From Klebsiella pneumoniae (GTDB lineage: Bacteria; Myxococcota_A; UBA796; SXON01), in contig CAMBIK010000013.1 in assembly GCA_945867435.1 (NCBI GenBank), positions 1-33,329 on the forward strand: a DNA stretch of 33,329 bases. The letters are read 5' to 3'. A model generated the notes under the pieces. The model had not been told where the DNA came from. It made no database searches and was given only the letters and a program-made list of their open reading frames with translations. The position numbers and the translations under genes are program-made. Below, piece after piece: positions 1-9,734 of the stretch. Position 1 is the stretch's first letter. The number at the start of each line of letters is the position of its first letter.

Positions 1-870
1 AGCCGCTTCGGGGCAAAGGACCATGCCGACGCGCATCACGCCGAAGGCCCCGAGCTTCATCAAGACGCCCGCGTGGAGCATCGAGACGGCGGTCGGCGCA
101 GACGCGTGACCATCCGGCGACCACGTGTGGAACGGAAACACGCCGGCCAACGTGCCAAACCCGAGCCACAGCGCGGGGAAGACCCACATCTGCACATCCC
201 GAGGAACGCCCGCCTTCGCGAGCGCTTCCATGTCGAAAGAGCCGATGCCCGAGCTCTCCACCATCGCGAACATACCTGCAAGGATGAACGCCGAACCGAG
301 CAGGAGCATGAGGGTGAGCTTCATCGCGGCGTATTCACGCCCCCCGATGTCGAAGCGTTCCCAGATGAAGGCGAAGGGACCCCCCGATTTCACGGCCTTG
401 CTGCTGCCCCAAATGGCGATCAACAGGTACATCGGCAGCACCGCGATCTCGTAGAACAGGAAGAACAGGAACAGGTCCAGGCTGACGAAGACGCCGAACA
501 CGCCGGCCACGAGCACCAGCAGCAGAACGTAGAAGTCCTTGTCGCGATCCTCAAGGGTCCAAGTGGCAAAGACCCCGGCAAAGATGATGAGCGAAGTGAG
601 GAGGAGCAGCGACACGCCCCAGCCATCCACCCCGAGGTTCCACGCGATCCCAAGCGAAGGGAGGAGTGGCATCGACTCGCGAAGTTGCACGCCTCCAATC
701 GCGTTGTTGTAGGTCATGGCGACCTGCACGGTGCCGATGAACGACACCACGGTGCTCAGGACAGCCAGCACGCGGACTGTGCCCCGGCTGGCGCCCGGCA
801 CGAGGAGCAGCAAAACGGCCGCCACCATCGGCGACAGCACGATGATCGAAAGCCATGGAAGTTGGCCCAT
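1..870 (-). CDS. nuoM: NADH-quinone oxidoreductase subunit M (partial, continues past left edge)
   Basis: Minus-strand frame starting ATG at 870, overlapping the nuoL stop (TGATG); reads MGQLPWLSIIVLSPMVAAVLLLLVPGASRGTVRVLAVLSTVVSFIGTVQVAMT...; operon position after nuoL. Confidence 0.92.
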   Translation of the reverse strand, partial: MGQLPWLSIIVLSPMVAAVLLLLVPGASRGTVRVLAVLSTVVSFIGTVQVAMTYNNAIGGVQLRESMPLLPSLGIAWNLGVDGWGVSLLLLTSLIIFAGVFATWTLEDRDKDFYVLLLVLVAGVFGVFVSLDLFLFFLFYEIAVLPMYLLIAIWGSSKAVKSGGPFAFIWERFDIGGREYAAMKLTLMLLLGSAFILAGMFAMVESSGIGSFDMEALAKAGVPRDVQMWVFPALWLGFGTLAGVFPFHTWSPDGHASAPTAVSMLHAGVLMKLGAFGVMRVGMVLCPEAA

Positions 871-2672
871 CAGAGCTGCCCTCCCACCACGCCGGCCCCT
901 GCGATCAGCACGGCTCCGAGCGCAGCGGCGTAAAGATAGTCGTGTGCGGAACCGGTTTGTAGACGGCGCAGCCGGTCTCCAGCAGCCAAGGTGACCCAGC
1001 CGGAGAGGTTCACGACGGCATCGACCACATAGCGGTCGGTCCAGCCGACCACGGCCGCCACCGGGAGGAAGGCGCGTTCCCACCCGAGCCGCCAGGCACT
1101 ATCGACCGGGCCGCTGCGCACCCAGTTGGCGACGCCCGGAAATTCAAGGGCGGGAAGCCGACCGAGTCCGAACTTGGCATAGCCAAGCACCAGGCCGGAA
1201 AGCCCGGCGAAGGTGGCGACCGCGCCCACGGTGGTAAACGCGAAGTGGTACTCGAGGCCGAGAACGGTCGCGAAGGCGCCACCACCAAAGCCGAGCGCCA
1301 GGGCCGGCACGGCAAGCAGGGCCATCGGTGCCAGCATGATCGCAGGGGACTCATGGGCGTGCGAAGATTTCGGTCCTGGTTCGCCAAGAAACGCCATGCA
1401 GAACACCCGCATCATGTAGAACGGCGTAAGGGCGGCGACCACGAGGAGGATCGCAAGCGGCCCCCACTGGCCCGCGTGAGCCACCTGTTCCAAAAGCAGG
1501 TCCTTGGAGAAGAACCCGGAGAGCCCCGGCAGCCCCGCGAGCGCGAACGTACCGATGCCGAAGAGCACCGTCGTGCCCCGGATCTTCTTGGCCAGCCCCC
1601 CCATTTCCCCCAGCTCGTTGCTGTGAACGGCGTGGATCACCGAGCCCGCGCCCAGGAACAACAGGGCCTTGAAGAAGGCATGCGTCGTGAGGTGGAAGTA
1701 ACCGCCAAGCATCTCCCCCGAGCCCAGTCCCGCGACCATGTACCCGAGCTGGCTGCATGTGCTGTAGGCCAGGACCTTCTTGATGTCGGTCTGCACCGTG
1801 GCGGTGATCGCCGCCGCCAAGGCCGTAACCGCCCCGATCCAGGACATGGCCGTGAGCAGCGCCTCGGCGCCCTCGAACAGCGGCCAGCAACGCACGACCA
1901 GGAATACGCCAGCCGCCACCATGGTCGCCGCGTGCAAAAGCGCAGACACGGGCGTCGGGCCTTCCATCGCATCCGGCAACCACACATGCAGGGGCACCTG
2001 GGCGCTCTTTCCCATCACGCCCATGAACAGGAGCGCGGGGACCCACGGACTCACCCCTTCCGCGTCCCAGGAAAAACCGCCGGTCTGCACATAGAGAAGC
2101 ACGATCCCGGACATCAATCCGATGTCGGCCAATCGGGTGACCCACACGGCCTTCACCGCCGCCTTTCCCGCCGAAGGCTTGGTCCAGTAGTAGCCAATGA
2201 GCAGGTACGAGCAGAGCCCGACGAGCTCCCACCCGGCCAGGAACTGGAGCAGGTTCGGGGCCAGCACCATGCCTCCCATCGCCACGATGAACAGGGAATG
2301 CCAGGTGTAGTAGCGTCCCAACGCCGGCTTCGGCTCGTTCGCCATGTAGCCGAGCGAGTACACCTGAACGCAGGCGGCCACGCACGTGACGACCACCAGC
2401 ATCGTGGCAGAGATGGCATCGACATGAATGCCGACCTCGGCGATCACTTTGCCACCGTGGATCAGCCAAGGGAGGGTCCATTCCTCGGCCGGCGAACCCA
2501 GCGGTGCCACATCGCGAAGCACGAACAGGGCGATGACAAAGCTGGCCAACGACGAAAGCGTAGACAGCCAGGCCGCAGGCCTGCCGGTGTGACGAAAGGG
2601 CCACACGAGCGCCAAAATTGCGAACGAAGCAAAGGGCACGAGGAGCGCGAGCGCGGCGAGCGGCATCGTCAT
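870..2672 (-). CDS. nuoL: NADH-quinone oxidoreductase subunit L
   Basis: 600 aa; typical proton-channel antiporter-like motifs (WLPDAMEGPTPVSALLHAATMVAAGVFL, DIKKVLAYSTCSQLGYM, THAFFKALLFLGAGSVIH). Confidence 0.97.
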   Translation of the reverse strand: MTMPLAALALLVPFASFAILALVWPFRHTGRPAAWLSTLSSLASFVIALFVLRDVAPLGSPAEEWTLPWLIHGGKVIAEVGIHVDAISATMLVVVTCVAACVQVYSLGYMANEPKPALGRYYTWHSLFIVAMGGMVLAPNLLQFLAGWELVGLCSYLLIGYYWTKPSAGKAAVKAVWVTRLADIGLMSGIVLLYVQTGGFSWDAEGVSPWVPALLFMGVMGKSAQVPLHVWLPDAMEGPTPVSALLHAATMVAAGVFLVVRCWPLFEGAEALLTAMSWIGAVTALAAAITATVQTDIKKVLAYSTCSQLGYMVAGLGSGEMLGGYFHLTTHAFFKALLFLGAGSVIHAVHSNELGEMGGLAKKIRGTTVLFGIGTFALAGLPGLSGFFSKDLLLEQVAHAGQWGPLAILLVVAALTPFYMMRVFCMAFLGEPGPKSSHAHESPAIMLAPMALLAVPALALGFGGGAFATVLGLEYHFAFTTVGAVATFAGLSGLVLGYAKFGLGRLPALEFPGVANWVRSGPVDSAWRLGWERAFLPVAAVVGWTDRYVVDAVVNLSGWVTLAAGDRLRRLQTGSAHDYLYAAALGAVLIAGAGVVGGQL

Positions 2673-2977
2673 TCCTTTAGATGGCTGAGGGAGCCGCTCA
2701 ACAGCGTGCCGTGGGTGCGAGAAACGAGGACGACCAACGCGAGCCCCACGACCACTTCGGCCACGGTGAGCGCGAGCGCGAAGAGCGCCAACCCCTGGCC
2801 CCAGGGGTGGTCTCCGAAGCGGGAGAAGGCCACCAGGTTGATGTTGGCAGCGTTCGCCATCAGTTCAATCGAAACGATGATGGCCAAGAGGTTGCGACGG
2901 CTGATCACGCCGTACACGCCGATGGCGAACATCGCCGCAGCCAGAAACAGGTAGGCATCCAGTCCGGGGCCGGTCAT
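2669..2977 (-). CDS. nuoK: NADH-quinone oxidoreductase subunit K
   Basis: Internal start MTGPGLDAYLFLAAAMFAIGVYGVISRRNLLAIIVSIELMANAANINLVAF; NuoK signature; overlaps nuoL start. Confidence 0.95.
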   Translation of the reverse strand: MTGPGLDAYLFLAAAMFAIGVYGVISRRNLLAIIVSIELMANAANINLVAFSRFGDHPWGQGLALFALALTVAEVVVGLALVVLVSRTHGTLLSGSLSHLKE

Positions 2978-3462
2978 GCGTCCTTCCTTCGCGCGAGCAC
3001 GATCGCGCCGATCATTGCGGCCAACAACAGCACCGAAAGCGCCTCGAATGGCAACGCCAACGGGTCGAGAAGCACCCGCCCCAGCTCGGCGGGCGAGATG
3101 GATGTGGGAGTGCCTTTCGGGGCTCCTCCGCCCAGGATTGTGACCCCGCTCAGCGCGGCGATGACGACCGCCACGATCAGCGCACGCACCGGATGCTCGT
3201 GCCCCTGTGCAGGGATCGCCCCGCCATTGCGACGGGCCAGCAGCACCGCGAACAACATCAGAGTGATCACGCCGCCCGTGTAGAGCAGCACCTGAATCGC
3301 CGCGAGAAAACCGGCATCCATCTGGGCATACAGTCCCGCGGTCGCGACCAGGGTGACCGCGAGGTACAGCACCACATGAACGAGGTCTTCCGCGGTCACG
3401 ACCCGCAGAGCACCCCCCAGCGCCGCCACCGCAAGCACCCCAAAGATGATCCAATCCATCAT
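2974..3462 (-). CDS. nuoJ: NADH-quinone oxidoreductase subunit J
   Basis: MMDWIIFGVLAVAALGGALRVVTAEDLVHVVLYLAVTLVATAGLYAQMDAGFLAAIQVLLYTGGVITLMLF; typical NuoJ. Confidence 0.95.
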   Translation of the reverse strand: MMDWIIFGVLAVAALGGALRVVTAEDLVHVVLYLAVTLVATAGLYAQMDAGFLAAIQVLLYTGGVITLMLFAVLLARRNGGAIPAQGHEHPVRALIVAVVIAALSGVTILGGGAPKGTPTSISPAELGRVLLDPLALPFEALSVLLLAAMIGAIVLARRKDA

Positions 3463-3998
3463 GGTGCCTCGCCCTCGGTGGCAGCCGGCTTCACCGCGAC
3501 CACCGGTTTCGGCTGCCCGGCCGCCTGCATGCCGATGAGCAGCGTGCCAGTGCCCCACGACGGTGAAACCTTTTCGTTCAAGTAGAGCTTTTCCATGCTG
3601 AGGAACAGCTCTTCCCGGCTGTATCCCGGCACTTCCGGCACCTTCAGCATCACGATCGCATCTTCCGGGCACACCTGCACGCAGAGCTCACAATGAATGC
3701 AGGCGTTCACATCAAGCGTGAAGTCCTTGGCGGTCCCCCTGGGCTTGCCCGTATTGGGCGAAGGCGCCCGCCCACCCGGGATGACCGTGATGATCTGCGA
3801 GGGGCAGATCTTCTCGCACATCTTGCAGCCGATGCAGGCTTCATCCCCGTCGCTGTTGTGGAGCAGGGCGAACGACGTGCGGTAGCGTTCCGGCCTCACC
3901 CGGTCGCCATGCCAGGGAAGCGGCTCGGTGTTCTTCGGACGGAAGATGTTGAGCGCCGTGATCCACAGGGCGGAGAAGGCTTGAAGCAGGCCGATCAT
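3459..3998 (-). CDS. nuoI: NADH-quinone oxidoreductase subunit I (2x[4Fe-4S] ferredoxin-like)
   Basis: CIGCKMCEKICPSQ and CIHCELCVQVCPEDAI motifs; start MIGLLQAF overlaps nuoH stop. Confidence 0.95.
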   Translation of the reverse strand: MIGLLQAFSALWITALNIFRPKNTEPLPWHGDRVRPERYRTSFALLHNSDGDEACIGCKMCEKICPSQIITVIPGGRAPSPNTGKPRGTAKDFTLDVNACIHCELCVQVCPEDAIVMLKVPEVPGYSREELFLSMEKLYLNEKVSPSWGTGTLLIGMQAAGQPKPVVAVKPAATEGEAP

Positions 3999-4966
3999 GC
4001 GTACACCCGCCACACCGCGGCAGTTGCCACGCAGGCCAGAGAGAGAGGCACGAAAACCCGCCAGCAGATCGCCATGAACTGGTCAGCGCGGTAGCGAAGC
4101 AGGCTCCAGCGAATCCAGAAGATACCCGCGAATAACGCCAGGGCCTTCAGAACGAGCCAGTGGATGCCATCCGGACCGGGACCGTACCAACCCCCGAGGA
4201 AGAGGGCCGCGCCCAGCAGGCTGGTCACCGCGGTGTGGAGGTACTCCGCAAGGTAGATCAAGCCGAACTTCATCCCCACATATTCCGTGGTGATCCCGGC
4301 CACGAGTTCGCTCTCTGCCTCGGGAATGTCGAAGGGAATGCGGTTGGCCTCGGCGAGAGAGGCGAGCATGAAGAGCACGAACGCCACGCTACCCGGTCCC
4401 GGCGGCCAGAAGGCGAACCAACGGCCATCCGCCTGGGCCGTAACGATGTCGCCCACACGCAGGCTGCCGCTCAGGATGATCGGGACCAACGCCGAGAGGA
4501 GCAGGGGCACTTCGAAGGACACAGCTTGCGCCGCGGCCCTCATGCCGCCGAGGAGCGCGTACTTGTTGTTGCTGGCCCAACCGGCCATCCAGACGGGGAT
4601 GGTGATGAGCGAAGAGATGGAGAGGATGAAGAGGATGCCGATGTCGAGGTCCGCGGGTACCCAACCGGGGGCCCATGGGAAAACGGCAAGACCGGCCAGC
4701 ACGAAGATCATGCCCATCGGAGGGGCAAGGTTGAACAGCACCCGGTCCGCGTTGGTCGGAACGATGTCTTCCTTCTGGATGAGCTTCAGTAGATCGGCCA
4801 CCGGCTGGAGCAGGCCTGCCCAACCGACTTGCGTGGGTCCGGGCCGGTTCTGCATCGCCCCGGCAAACTTGCGTTCAAACCAGATCGACCACGCGGCAAC
4901 GACCATCATCACGTTGACCACGACAAAGCCAGCCACGGCACCGAAGATCCACGGGTTTTCCATCAT
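3995..4966 (-). CDS. nuoH: NADH-quinone oxidoreductase subunit H
   Basis: ERKFAGAMQNRPGPTQVGWAGLLQPVADLLKLIQKEDI and EAESELVAGITTEYVGMKFGLIYLAEY; NuoH signatures. Confidence 0.97.
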   Translation of the reverse strand: MMENPWIFGAVAGFVVVNVMMVVAAWSIWFERKFAGAMQNRPGPTQVGWAGLLQPVADLLKLIQKEDIVPTNADRVLFNLAPPMGMIFVLAGLAVFPWAPGWVPADLDIGILFILSISSLITIPVWMAGWASNNKYALLGGMRAAAQAVSFEVPLLLSALVPIILSGSLRVGDIVTAQADGRWFAFWPPGPGSVAFVLFMLASLAEANRIPFDIPEAESELVAGITTEYVGMKFGLIYLAEYLHTAVTSLLGAALFLGGWYGPGPDGIHWLVLKALALFAGIFWIRWSLLRYRADQFMAICWRVFVPLSLACVATAAVWRVYA

Positions 4967-6183
4967 CGGTCCACGCAGCCGATGATCGGGTCGAGCGAAC
5001 CGAGGGTCACCACGATGTCCGAGATGTTGCTACCAGGAGCAAGGTAGGGAATCAGCGACATGGCGTGGAAGGAAGGCGAACGCAGCTTGCATCGGTAGGG
5101 CTTGTCGCTCCCATCGCCGACCACCCAGGTGCCAAGCTCGCCGCGGGGGCCTTCCACGGCGGCATAGGCCGTGCCGGCCTTTCCCTTGTAGGCACCCGGC
5201 AACTTCACCGGCTTGAGCGCGCAAATCGGCCCCTCGGGAATGCCATCGATCAAATCCAGCACCAAGCGGATGCTCTCGCGGAGCTCGGCCATGCGAACCT
5301 CGTAGCGGGCGAAGCAGTCCCCTGCCGTGCGAACCGGCACGTTGAGAGTCACTTCGTCGTACGCCGCATAAGGCCGGTCACGGCGCAGATCGAAATCGAT
5401 GCCGCTGGCGCGAAGGATGGGGCCGCTCACCCCGAGTTCCATGGCCAGATTCGCATCGACGGTGCCGACACCGACTGTCCTCGCGCGGAAGATCGCGTTG
5501 TCGAGGAGCATCGCGTCGTATTCGTGGGTGCGCTGACGGATGGTCGTGTAGGTCTTGCGAACAAGTTCGGCGAACCCAGCAGGAACATCATGTCGATTTC
5601 CGCCTACGGTCAGCGTGTTGTAGTGGAAGCGGCTGCCGGTCCACGCCTCGAAACAGTCGAGCACGAGCTCCCGGTCGCGGAAGCAGTGCATGAATACACT
5701 GGCGCCGCCGCCAAGTGCCCCCCCCATGTCCAAACCGAAGGTCCCCAGCCACAGGAGGTGGCTACCGACCCGCTGCATCTCGGAGCCAAGCGTGCGCAGG
5801 TAGTTGCTGCGCCGCGGGGGCTGAACGTCGTTTAGAGCCTCGAACCCCAGGTTCAGCGCCAGCTCGTTGATGAACGGACTTACATAGTCGTTCTTGTCCA
5901 CAATCGGAGGCAGCATCACATACGAGAGCTTCTCGCAGAGCTTTTCAACCCCGCGGTGAAGGTAGCCCGGGTAGGGCACCGCCTTGATGCAAACCTCCCC
6001 ATCCAGCCACAGCTTCACGCGGAAAACGCCGTGGGTGGAAGGGTGCTGCGGCCCCAGGTTGAGGATCATCAGATCCCCTTCGGGATCGTAGGTCTCCGGA
6101 TCCATGTGAGGGTCCGCAAGGGGGCGAACCACGGTGGGGCCGGCGGCGACTACCGCAGGATGTAACTCGGGGATCATCGCCAT
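4963..6183 (-). CDS. nuoD: NADH-quinone oxidoreductase subunit D
   Basis: LNLGPQHPSTHGVFRVKLWLDGE, YPGYLHRGVEKLCEKLSY; 49-kDa subunit signature; start probably MAMIPELH at 6183. Confidence 0.96.
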   Translation of the reverse strand: MAMIPELHPAVVAAGPTVVRPLADPHMDPETYDPEGDLMILNLGPQHPSTHGVFRVKLWLDGEVCIKAVPYPGYLHRGVEKLCEKLSYVMLPPIVDKNDYVSPFINELALNLGFEALNDVQPPRRSNYLRTLGSEMQRVGSHLLWLGTFGLDMGGALGGGASVFMHCFRDRELVLDCFEAWTGSRFHYNTLTVGGNRHDVPAGFAELVRKTYTTIRQRTHEYDAMLLDNAIFRARTVGVGTVDANLAMELGVSGPILRASGIDFDLRRDRPYAAYDEVTLNVPVRTAGDCFARYEVRMAELRESIRLVLDLIDGIPEGPICALKPVKLPGAYKGKAGTAYAAVEGPRGELGTWVVGDGSDKPYRCKLRSPSFHAMSLIPYLAPGSNISDIVVTLGSLDPIIGCVDR

Positions 6184-6620
6184 GGGTGATGCCGCGTGGC
6201 GATGTCGTAGTCCCGGCGGAGCGGGTGACCTTCCCAATCCTCAGGGAGCATGATGCGGCGCAGGTCGGGATGCCCGGCGAACACGGTGCCGACGAGATCG
6301 TATTGCTCGCGTTCCTGCCAATCGCAGCCTGCAAAGACAGGCACGAGCGTCGGGGTGGTTTCCCCCGTGGGCACGAACGTACGAAAGCCAACCTCATCTT
6401 TGGGGAGGCGCCGAAGCCGGTATTCGACCGCCGTGCGGTCGGGCTCGGTTTCCGAAGCCGGAAAGTGCAGGGCAGCCACGCACGCCAGGTAGGTGAACCC
6501 GGCTTCTTTGAGCGCGGACGCCAGTTCCACGATCCGTTCGCGCCCCACCAGGATCGGGTCGGCCGCTTCCAGGTCGAAGCGCGCCCGCAGGAGCTCGGTG
6601 ATGTCCTCGGGCACGGTCAT
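6174..6620 (-). CDS. nuoC: NADH-quinone oxidoreductase subunit C
   Basis: 148 aa; GCDWQEREQYDLVGTVFAGHPDLRRIMLPEDWEGHPLRRDY signature of the 30-kDa subunit. Confidence 0.96.
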   Translation of the reverse strand: MTVPEDITELLRARFDLEAADPILVGRERIVELASALKEAGFTYLACVAALHFPASETEPDRTAVEYRLRRLPKDEVGFRTFVPTGETTPTLVPVFAGCDWQEREQYDLVGTVFAGHPDLRRIMLPEDWEGHPLRRDYDIATRHHPWR

Positions 6621-7303
6621 GGCGCCGCCTTGGGGTCGGGCCGGCGGAGCCCACCGCCCGGATCGAGGTTTAGAACAGCATCAAGCTGTTCTTCGTCCAG
6701 AGAGGCGGGACGCCGGGGGTCCCCCATCCTGGGAAGGTTCGGCGACTTGAAGCCAAAGGTCTCGGGGCGCAGCTCCGGCTCAGTCCACTCGCCATCGCGG
6801 CGCTTCTTGATCTTCTCCTGCAACCTCTTGATCCCGGCAAGGAGCTGGTCCGGATTCGGCGGGCAGCCAGGAACGTACACGTCGATCGGCATGAAGGTGT
6901 CAACCCCCGGCACGACCGAGTAAATGTCACGATAGAAATCGCCGGAGATCGCGCAGGAGCCCATCGCGATCGCCCACTTCGGCTCGGGCATCTGGTCCCA
7001 CAACTTCTTCACTCTCGGGGCCATCTTGACCGTGATGGTGCCCGCGATCACCATCACGTCACACTGCCGCGGGGAGCCGCGGGCGATGGTGCCGAGCTGA
7101 TCGAGATCAAAGCGACCGCAGGCGGCGGCCATGAACTCGATGCCGCAGCAGCTCGTGGCCATCGGAAACACGAACAAAGAGTTGGACGCACCCCAGGTGA
7201 GCAACTTGTCGGCCGTGGTGAGGCCGAGCGAGATCCCCGGCATCTGCTCCATCAGGTTGTAGATTGGGTGGGTGAACGCCTGCCCGCTTTCGTCTACTGC
7301 CAT
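6617..7303 (-). CDS. nuoB: NADH-quinone oxidoreductase subunit B with a C-terminal extension
   Basis: MAVDESGQAF...MATSCCGIEFMAAACGRFDLDQLG...MGSCAISGDFY...VYVPGCPPNPDQLLAGI; NuoB Cys ligands. Confidence 0.96.
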   Translation of the reverse strand: MAVDESGQAFTHPIYNLMEQMPGISLGLTTADKLLTWGASNSLFVFPMATSCCGIEFMAAACGRFDLDQLGTIARGSPRQCDVMVIAGTITVKMAPRVKKLWDQMPEPKWAIAMGSCAISGDFYRDIYSVVPGVDTFMPIDVYVPGCPPNPDQLLAGIKRLQEKIKKRRDGEWTEPELRPETFGFKSPNLPRMGDPRRPASLDEEQLDAVLNLDPGGGLRRPDPKAAP

Positions 7304-7659
7304 GTGAGCGCCCCTTTGCGGACCGCGTAGGCCCACCCCAAGAGAAGAACCCCAACGAAGATCGCCATTTCTACCAGCAGGAATTCTCCCGCGCCCCCCC
7401 CGAGGTTCAGCGCCCACGGAAGGATGAAGGCAGTCTCCACATCGAAGATCACAAAGACCAGCGCCACCAGGTAGTAGCGCGGGTGGAAACGCACCCATGC
7501 ATCGCCATCGGGTTCCTCGCCGCACTCGTAGGTCAACTCGCGGGTGGGAGGCGGATTCTTCGCCTTCACGCTCATCACTCGCGCGATGAGCAGCGTTCCC
7601 CAGGCGACAGCCACGGCCACCGCTGAAAACGCGATGGCAGCGCTCCAGGATTCGGTCAT
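7294..7659 (-). CDS. nuoA: NADH-quinone oxidoreductase subunit A
   Basis: YECGEEPDGDAWVRFHPRYYLVALVFVIFDVETAFILPWA; NuoA signature. Confidence 0.95.
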   Translation of the reverse strand: MTESWSAAIAFSAVAVAVAWGTLLIARVMSVKAKNPPPTRELTYECGEEPDGDAWVRFHPRYYLVALVFVIFDVETAFILPWALNLGGGAGEFLLVEMAIFVGVLLLGWAYAVRKGALTWQ

Positions 7660-7729
7660 GCCGGGCTCCGACGGGTTGAAGGGTACACGGGCGAGCGGGC
7701 GGCGCGAGTAACCCGGCCCGCCCTACTCG

Positions 7730-8221
7730 TCAGCGCCCGTGCGAGTGGTCGTGGCCATCATGCCCGTGGGAGTGGCCGTGCGCCAGTTCGTCGGGGGTGG
7801 CGGCGCGGATAGACCGGATCGCCACCGCAAAACGAAGAGTCATCCCCGACAAGGGGTGGTCGGGGGTCAAGGTCACCCCCGCCTCGTCGAGCTCCACGAC
7901 GTAGAGCATCACGTTTTTTCCATCGGGGCCGGTCGCGCCCAGCGACATGCCGATCTGGGGGACCAGGCCGGGAGGAAGTTCGCTGAGATCAACGTGAAAC
8001 CCATGGCCCGTCGCTACCCCGTACCCATCTTCGGCAGGCACGATCGCTTCCAGTTCGTCGCCGACCACCTTGCCAAGCAGTTGGCTTTCCAGGCCGGGAA
8101 CGATGTGCCCGGCACCGTGGAGGTAGGTCAGCGGCGTTTCCTGCGACGCGTCGATGATCGATCCATCAGGAGCGTAGAGGGTGTACTCGAAGGACACCAC
8201 GTTTCCGGGGGCGACGTTCAT
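7730..8221 (-). CDS. slyD: FKBP-type peptidyl-prolyl cis-trans isomerase, SlyD-like with His-rich tail
   Basis: MNVAPGNVVSFEYTLYAPDGSIIDAS...PLTYLHGAGHIVPGLESQLLGKVVGDELEAIVPAEDGYG; tail HGHSHGHDGHDHSHGR. Confidence 0.85.
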   Translation of the reverse strand: MNVAPGNVVSFEYTLYAPDGSIIDASQETPLTYLHGAGHIVPGLESQLLGKVVGDELEAIVPAEDGYGVATGHGFHVDLSELPPGLVPQIGMSLGATGPDGKNVMLYVVELDEAGVTLTPDHPLSGMTLRFAVAIRSIRAATPDELAHGHSHGHDGHDHSHGR

Positions 8222-8264
8222 GTCCCCGGAGCTAACAAGGTCCCGGGGAAACGTCCTTCCTCGT

Positions 8265-9734
8265 TCAGGAGCTGCACGAAAGGGCGGAACAACCCGGCTT
8301 CGACCTGGCCCACTCGGGGCGACGACCTGCGAGGCGAGCGAACGCGGGCTGCTCGACGTACGGCCGCCGGAGCACCTCAAGCAGCGCATCCACCCCCGAG
8401 GCATCGCCCGCCTCGGCCTGCTCGATCACCTCCTGAACCACCCAGTTCTTCGGCAGAATCCATGGGTTTGCGCCGTTCATCCGCGTGCGTCGCGCCGCCG
8501 GATCCGAGCCGCCACAGCGAACGGCGTACGCGGCGAGCCAACCGCTCCACCGCTGGCGCAAAGAGGCCTCGGGCGGAGCGTAGAAGGCATCGAGCAGGGG
8601 AGTGAAGCGGTCGCCATCGCGGGAAACATCCGCCAACCGCCGAAAGAAAATCGTCCAGTCCGTTTCGGCAGCGGCGAGCAGCGAGAGCAGCTCGGCGACC
8701 AACGCATCGTCATGGTCCCCGAGATCGAAGCCCAGCTTGTCCCCGAGGCGCGCCCGCCACGCAGCGGCGTACCAGGCCGGGTACTCGTCGAGCACGGCAT
8801 CGAGCCGCGCCACGTTTCCCACGAGCGGAATCAGCGCACTTCCGAGGCGAGAGAGGTTCCAGTGGGCAACCGAGGGCTGCTGGCGCCAGCGGTAGCGACC
8901 CTCCTGGTAGTCGGTAGTGTTGGGTGTGAAGTCTGGGTCGAAGGCGTCGAGCCATCCGTACGGCCCGTAGTCGAGAGTAAGCCCCAGGATCGATAGATTG
9001 TCGGTGTTCATCACGCCGTGTACGAAGCCAACCGCCATCCAATGCGACATGAGCGTTGCGGTTCGCCGGGCCACCTCGGCAAACCACTCCACATAGGTGT
9101 CGGGTCCCGGGGCGCCGAGCTCCGGGAAGTGCTGGAGGATGACATGGTCGGCGAGCGACTTCAGCAGCGGGATGTCTCTGCGAGAGGCCGGCAGCTCAAA
9201 GCTCCCGAAACGAACAAAGCTTGGGGCGACACGTGTCACGATCGCACCGGGTTCGGCGCGGGCGTGACCGTCGTAAAACATGTCCCGAACCACGGGTTCC
9301 CCGGTGGCTACCAGCGCCAGCGCACGCGTGGTCGGAATCCCCAGGTGAAACATCGCCTCGCTACAAAGAAACTCACGAATCGAGGAGCGGAGCACCGCGC
9401 GCCCATCCGCCCGCCTGGAGTACGGCGTGGGACCCGCGCCCTTCAGTTGCACCTCGAAGCGCCCCGCCGGCCCCTCGATCTCTCCCAGGCACATGGCCCG
9501 ACCATCCCCCAACTGACCGGCCCAAACGCCGAACTGATGCCCGCCATAGCAGGCTGCGAAGGGGCGCATTCCCTCGGTGACCCGGTTGCCCCCCAACACG
9601 TCGGTTCCCGGCCCGGTAGGCGCGGGTCGGTCCACCCCCAGGAGGGCACCGACCTCGTCGGACCAAGCTAGTAGCCGCGGCGCCGGTACGGGCGTCGGTT
9701 TAACGGCCGACCACAGCGCTCCCCTCACCTCCAT
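8265..9734 (-). CDS. selO: SelO/YdiU family protein adenylyltransferase (Cys form)
   Basis: CYGGHQFGVWAGQLGDGRAMCLGEI, QLKGAGPTPYSRRADGRAVLRSSIREFLCSEAMFHLGIPTTRAL, GVMNTDNLSILGLTLDYGPYGWLDAFDPDFTPN; C-terminus SCSS. Confidence 0.93.
   Translation of the reverse strand: MEVRGALWSAVKPTPVPAPRLLAWSDEVGALLGVDRPAPTGPGTDVLGGNRVTEGMRPFAACYGGHQFGVWAGQLGDGRAMCLGEIEGPAGRFEVQLKGAGPTPYSRRADGRAVLRSSIREFLCSEAMFHLGIPTTRALALVATGEPVVRDMFYDGHARAEPGAIVTRVAPSFVRFGSFELPASRRDIPLLKSLADHVILQHFPELGAPGPDTYVEWFAEVARRTATLMSHWMAVGFVHGVMNTDNLSILGLTLDYGPYGWLDAFDPDFTPNTTDYQEGRYRWRQQPSVAHWNLSRLGSALIPLVGNVARLDAVLDEYPAWYAAAWRARLGDKLGFDLGDHDDALVAELLSLLAAAETDWTIFFRRLADVSRDGDRFTPLLDAFYAPPEASLRQRWSGWLAAYAVRCGGSDPAARRTRMNGANPWILPKNWVVQEVIEQAEAGDASGVDALLEVLRRPYVEQPAFARLAGRRPEWARSKPGCSALSCSS

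Noticed and set aside
1245-2954. 569-aa plus-strand ORF antisense to nuoL/nuoK
   Set aside because: Arg/His-rich shadow ORF caused by high GC and codon bias of the well-supported nuo genes on the other strand
7695-7721. gcgggc/gcccgc possible terminator between the FKBP gene and nuoA
   Set aside because: 6-bp GC stem with a 15-nt loop and no T-tract; not distinguishable from GC-rich background
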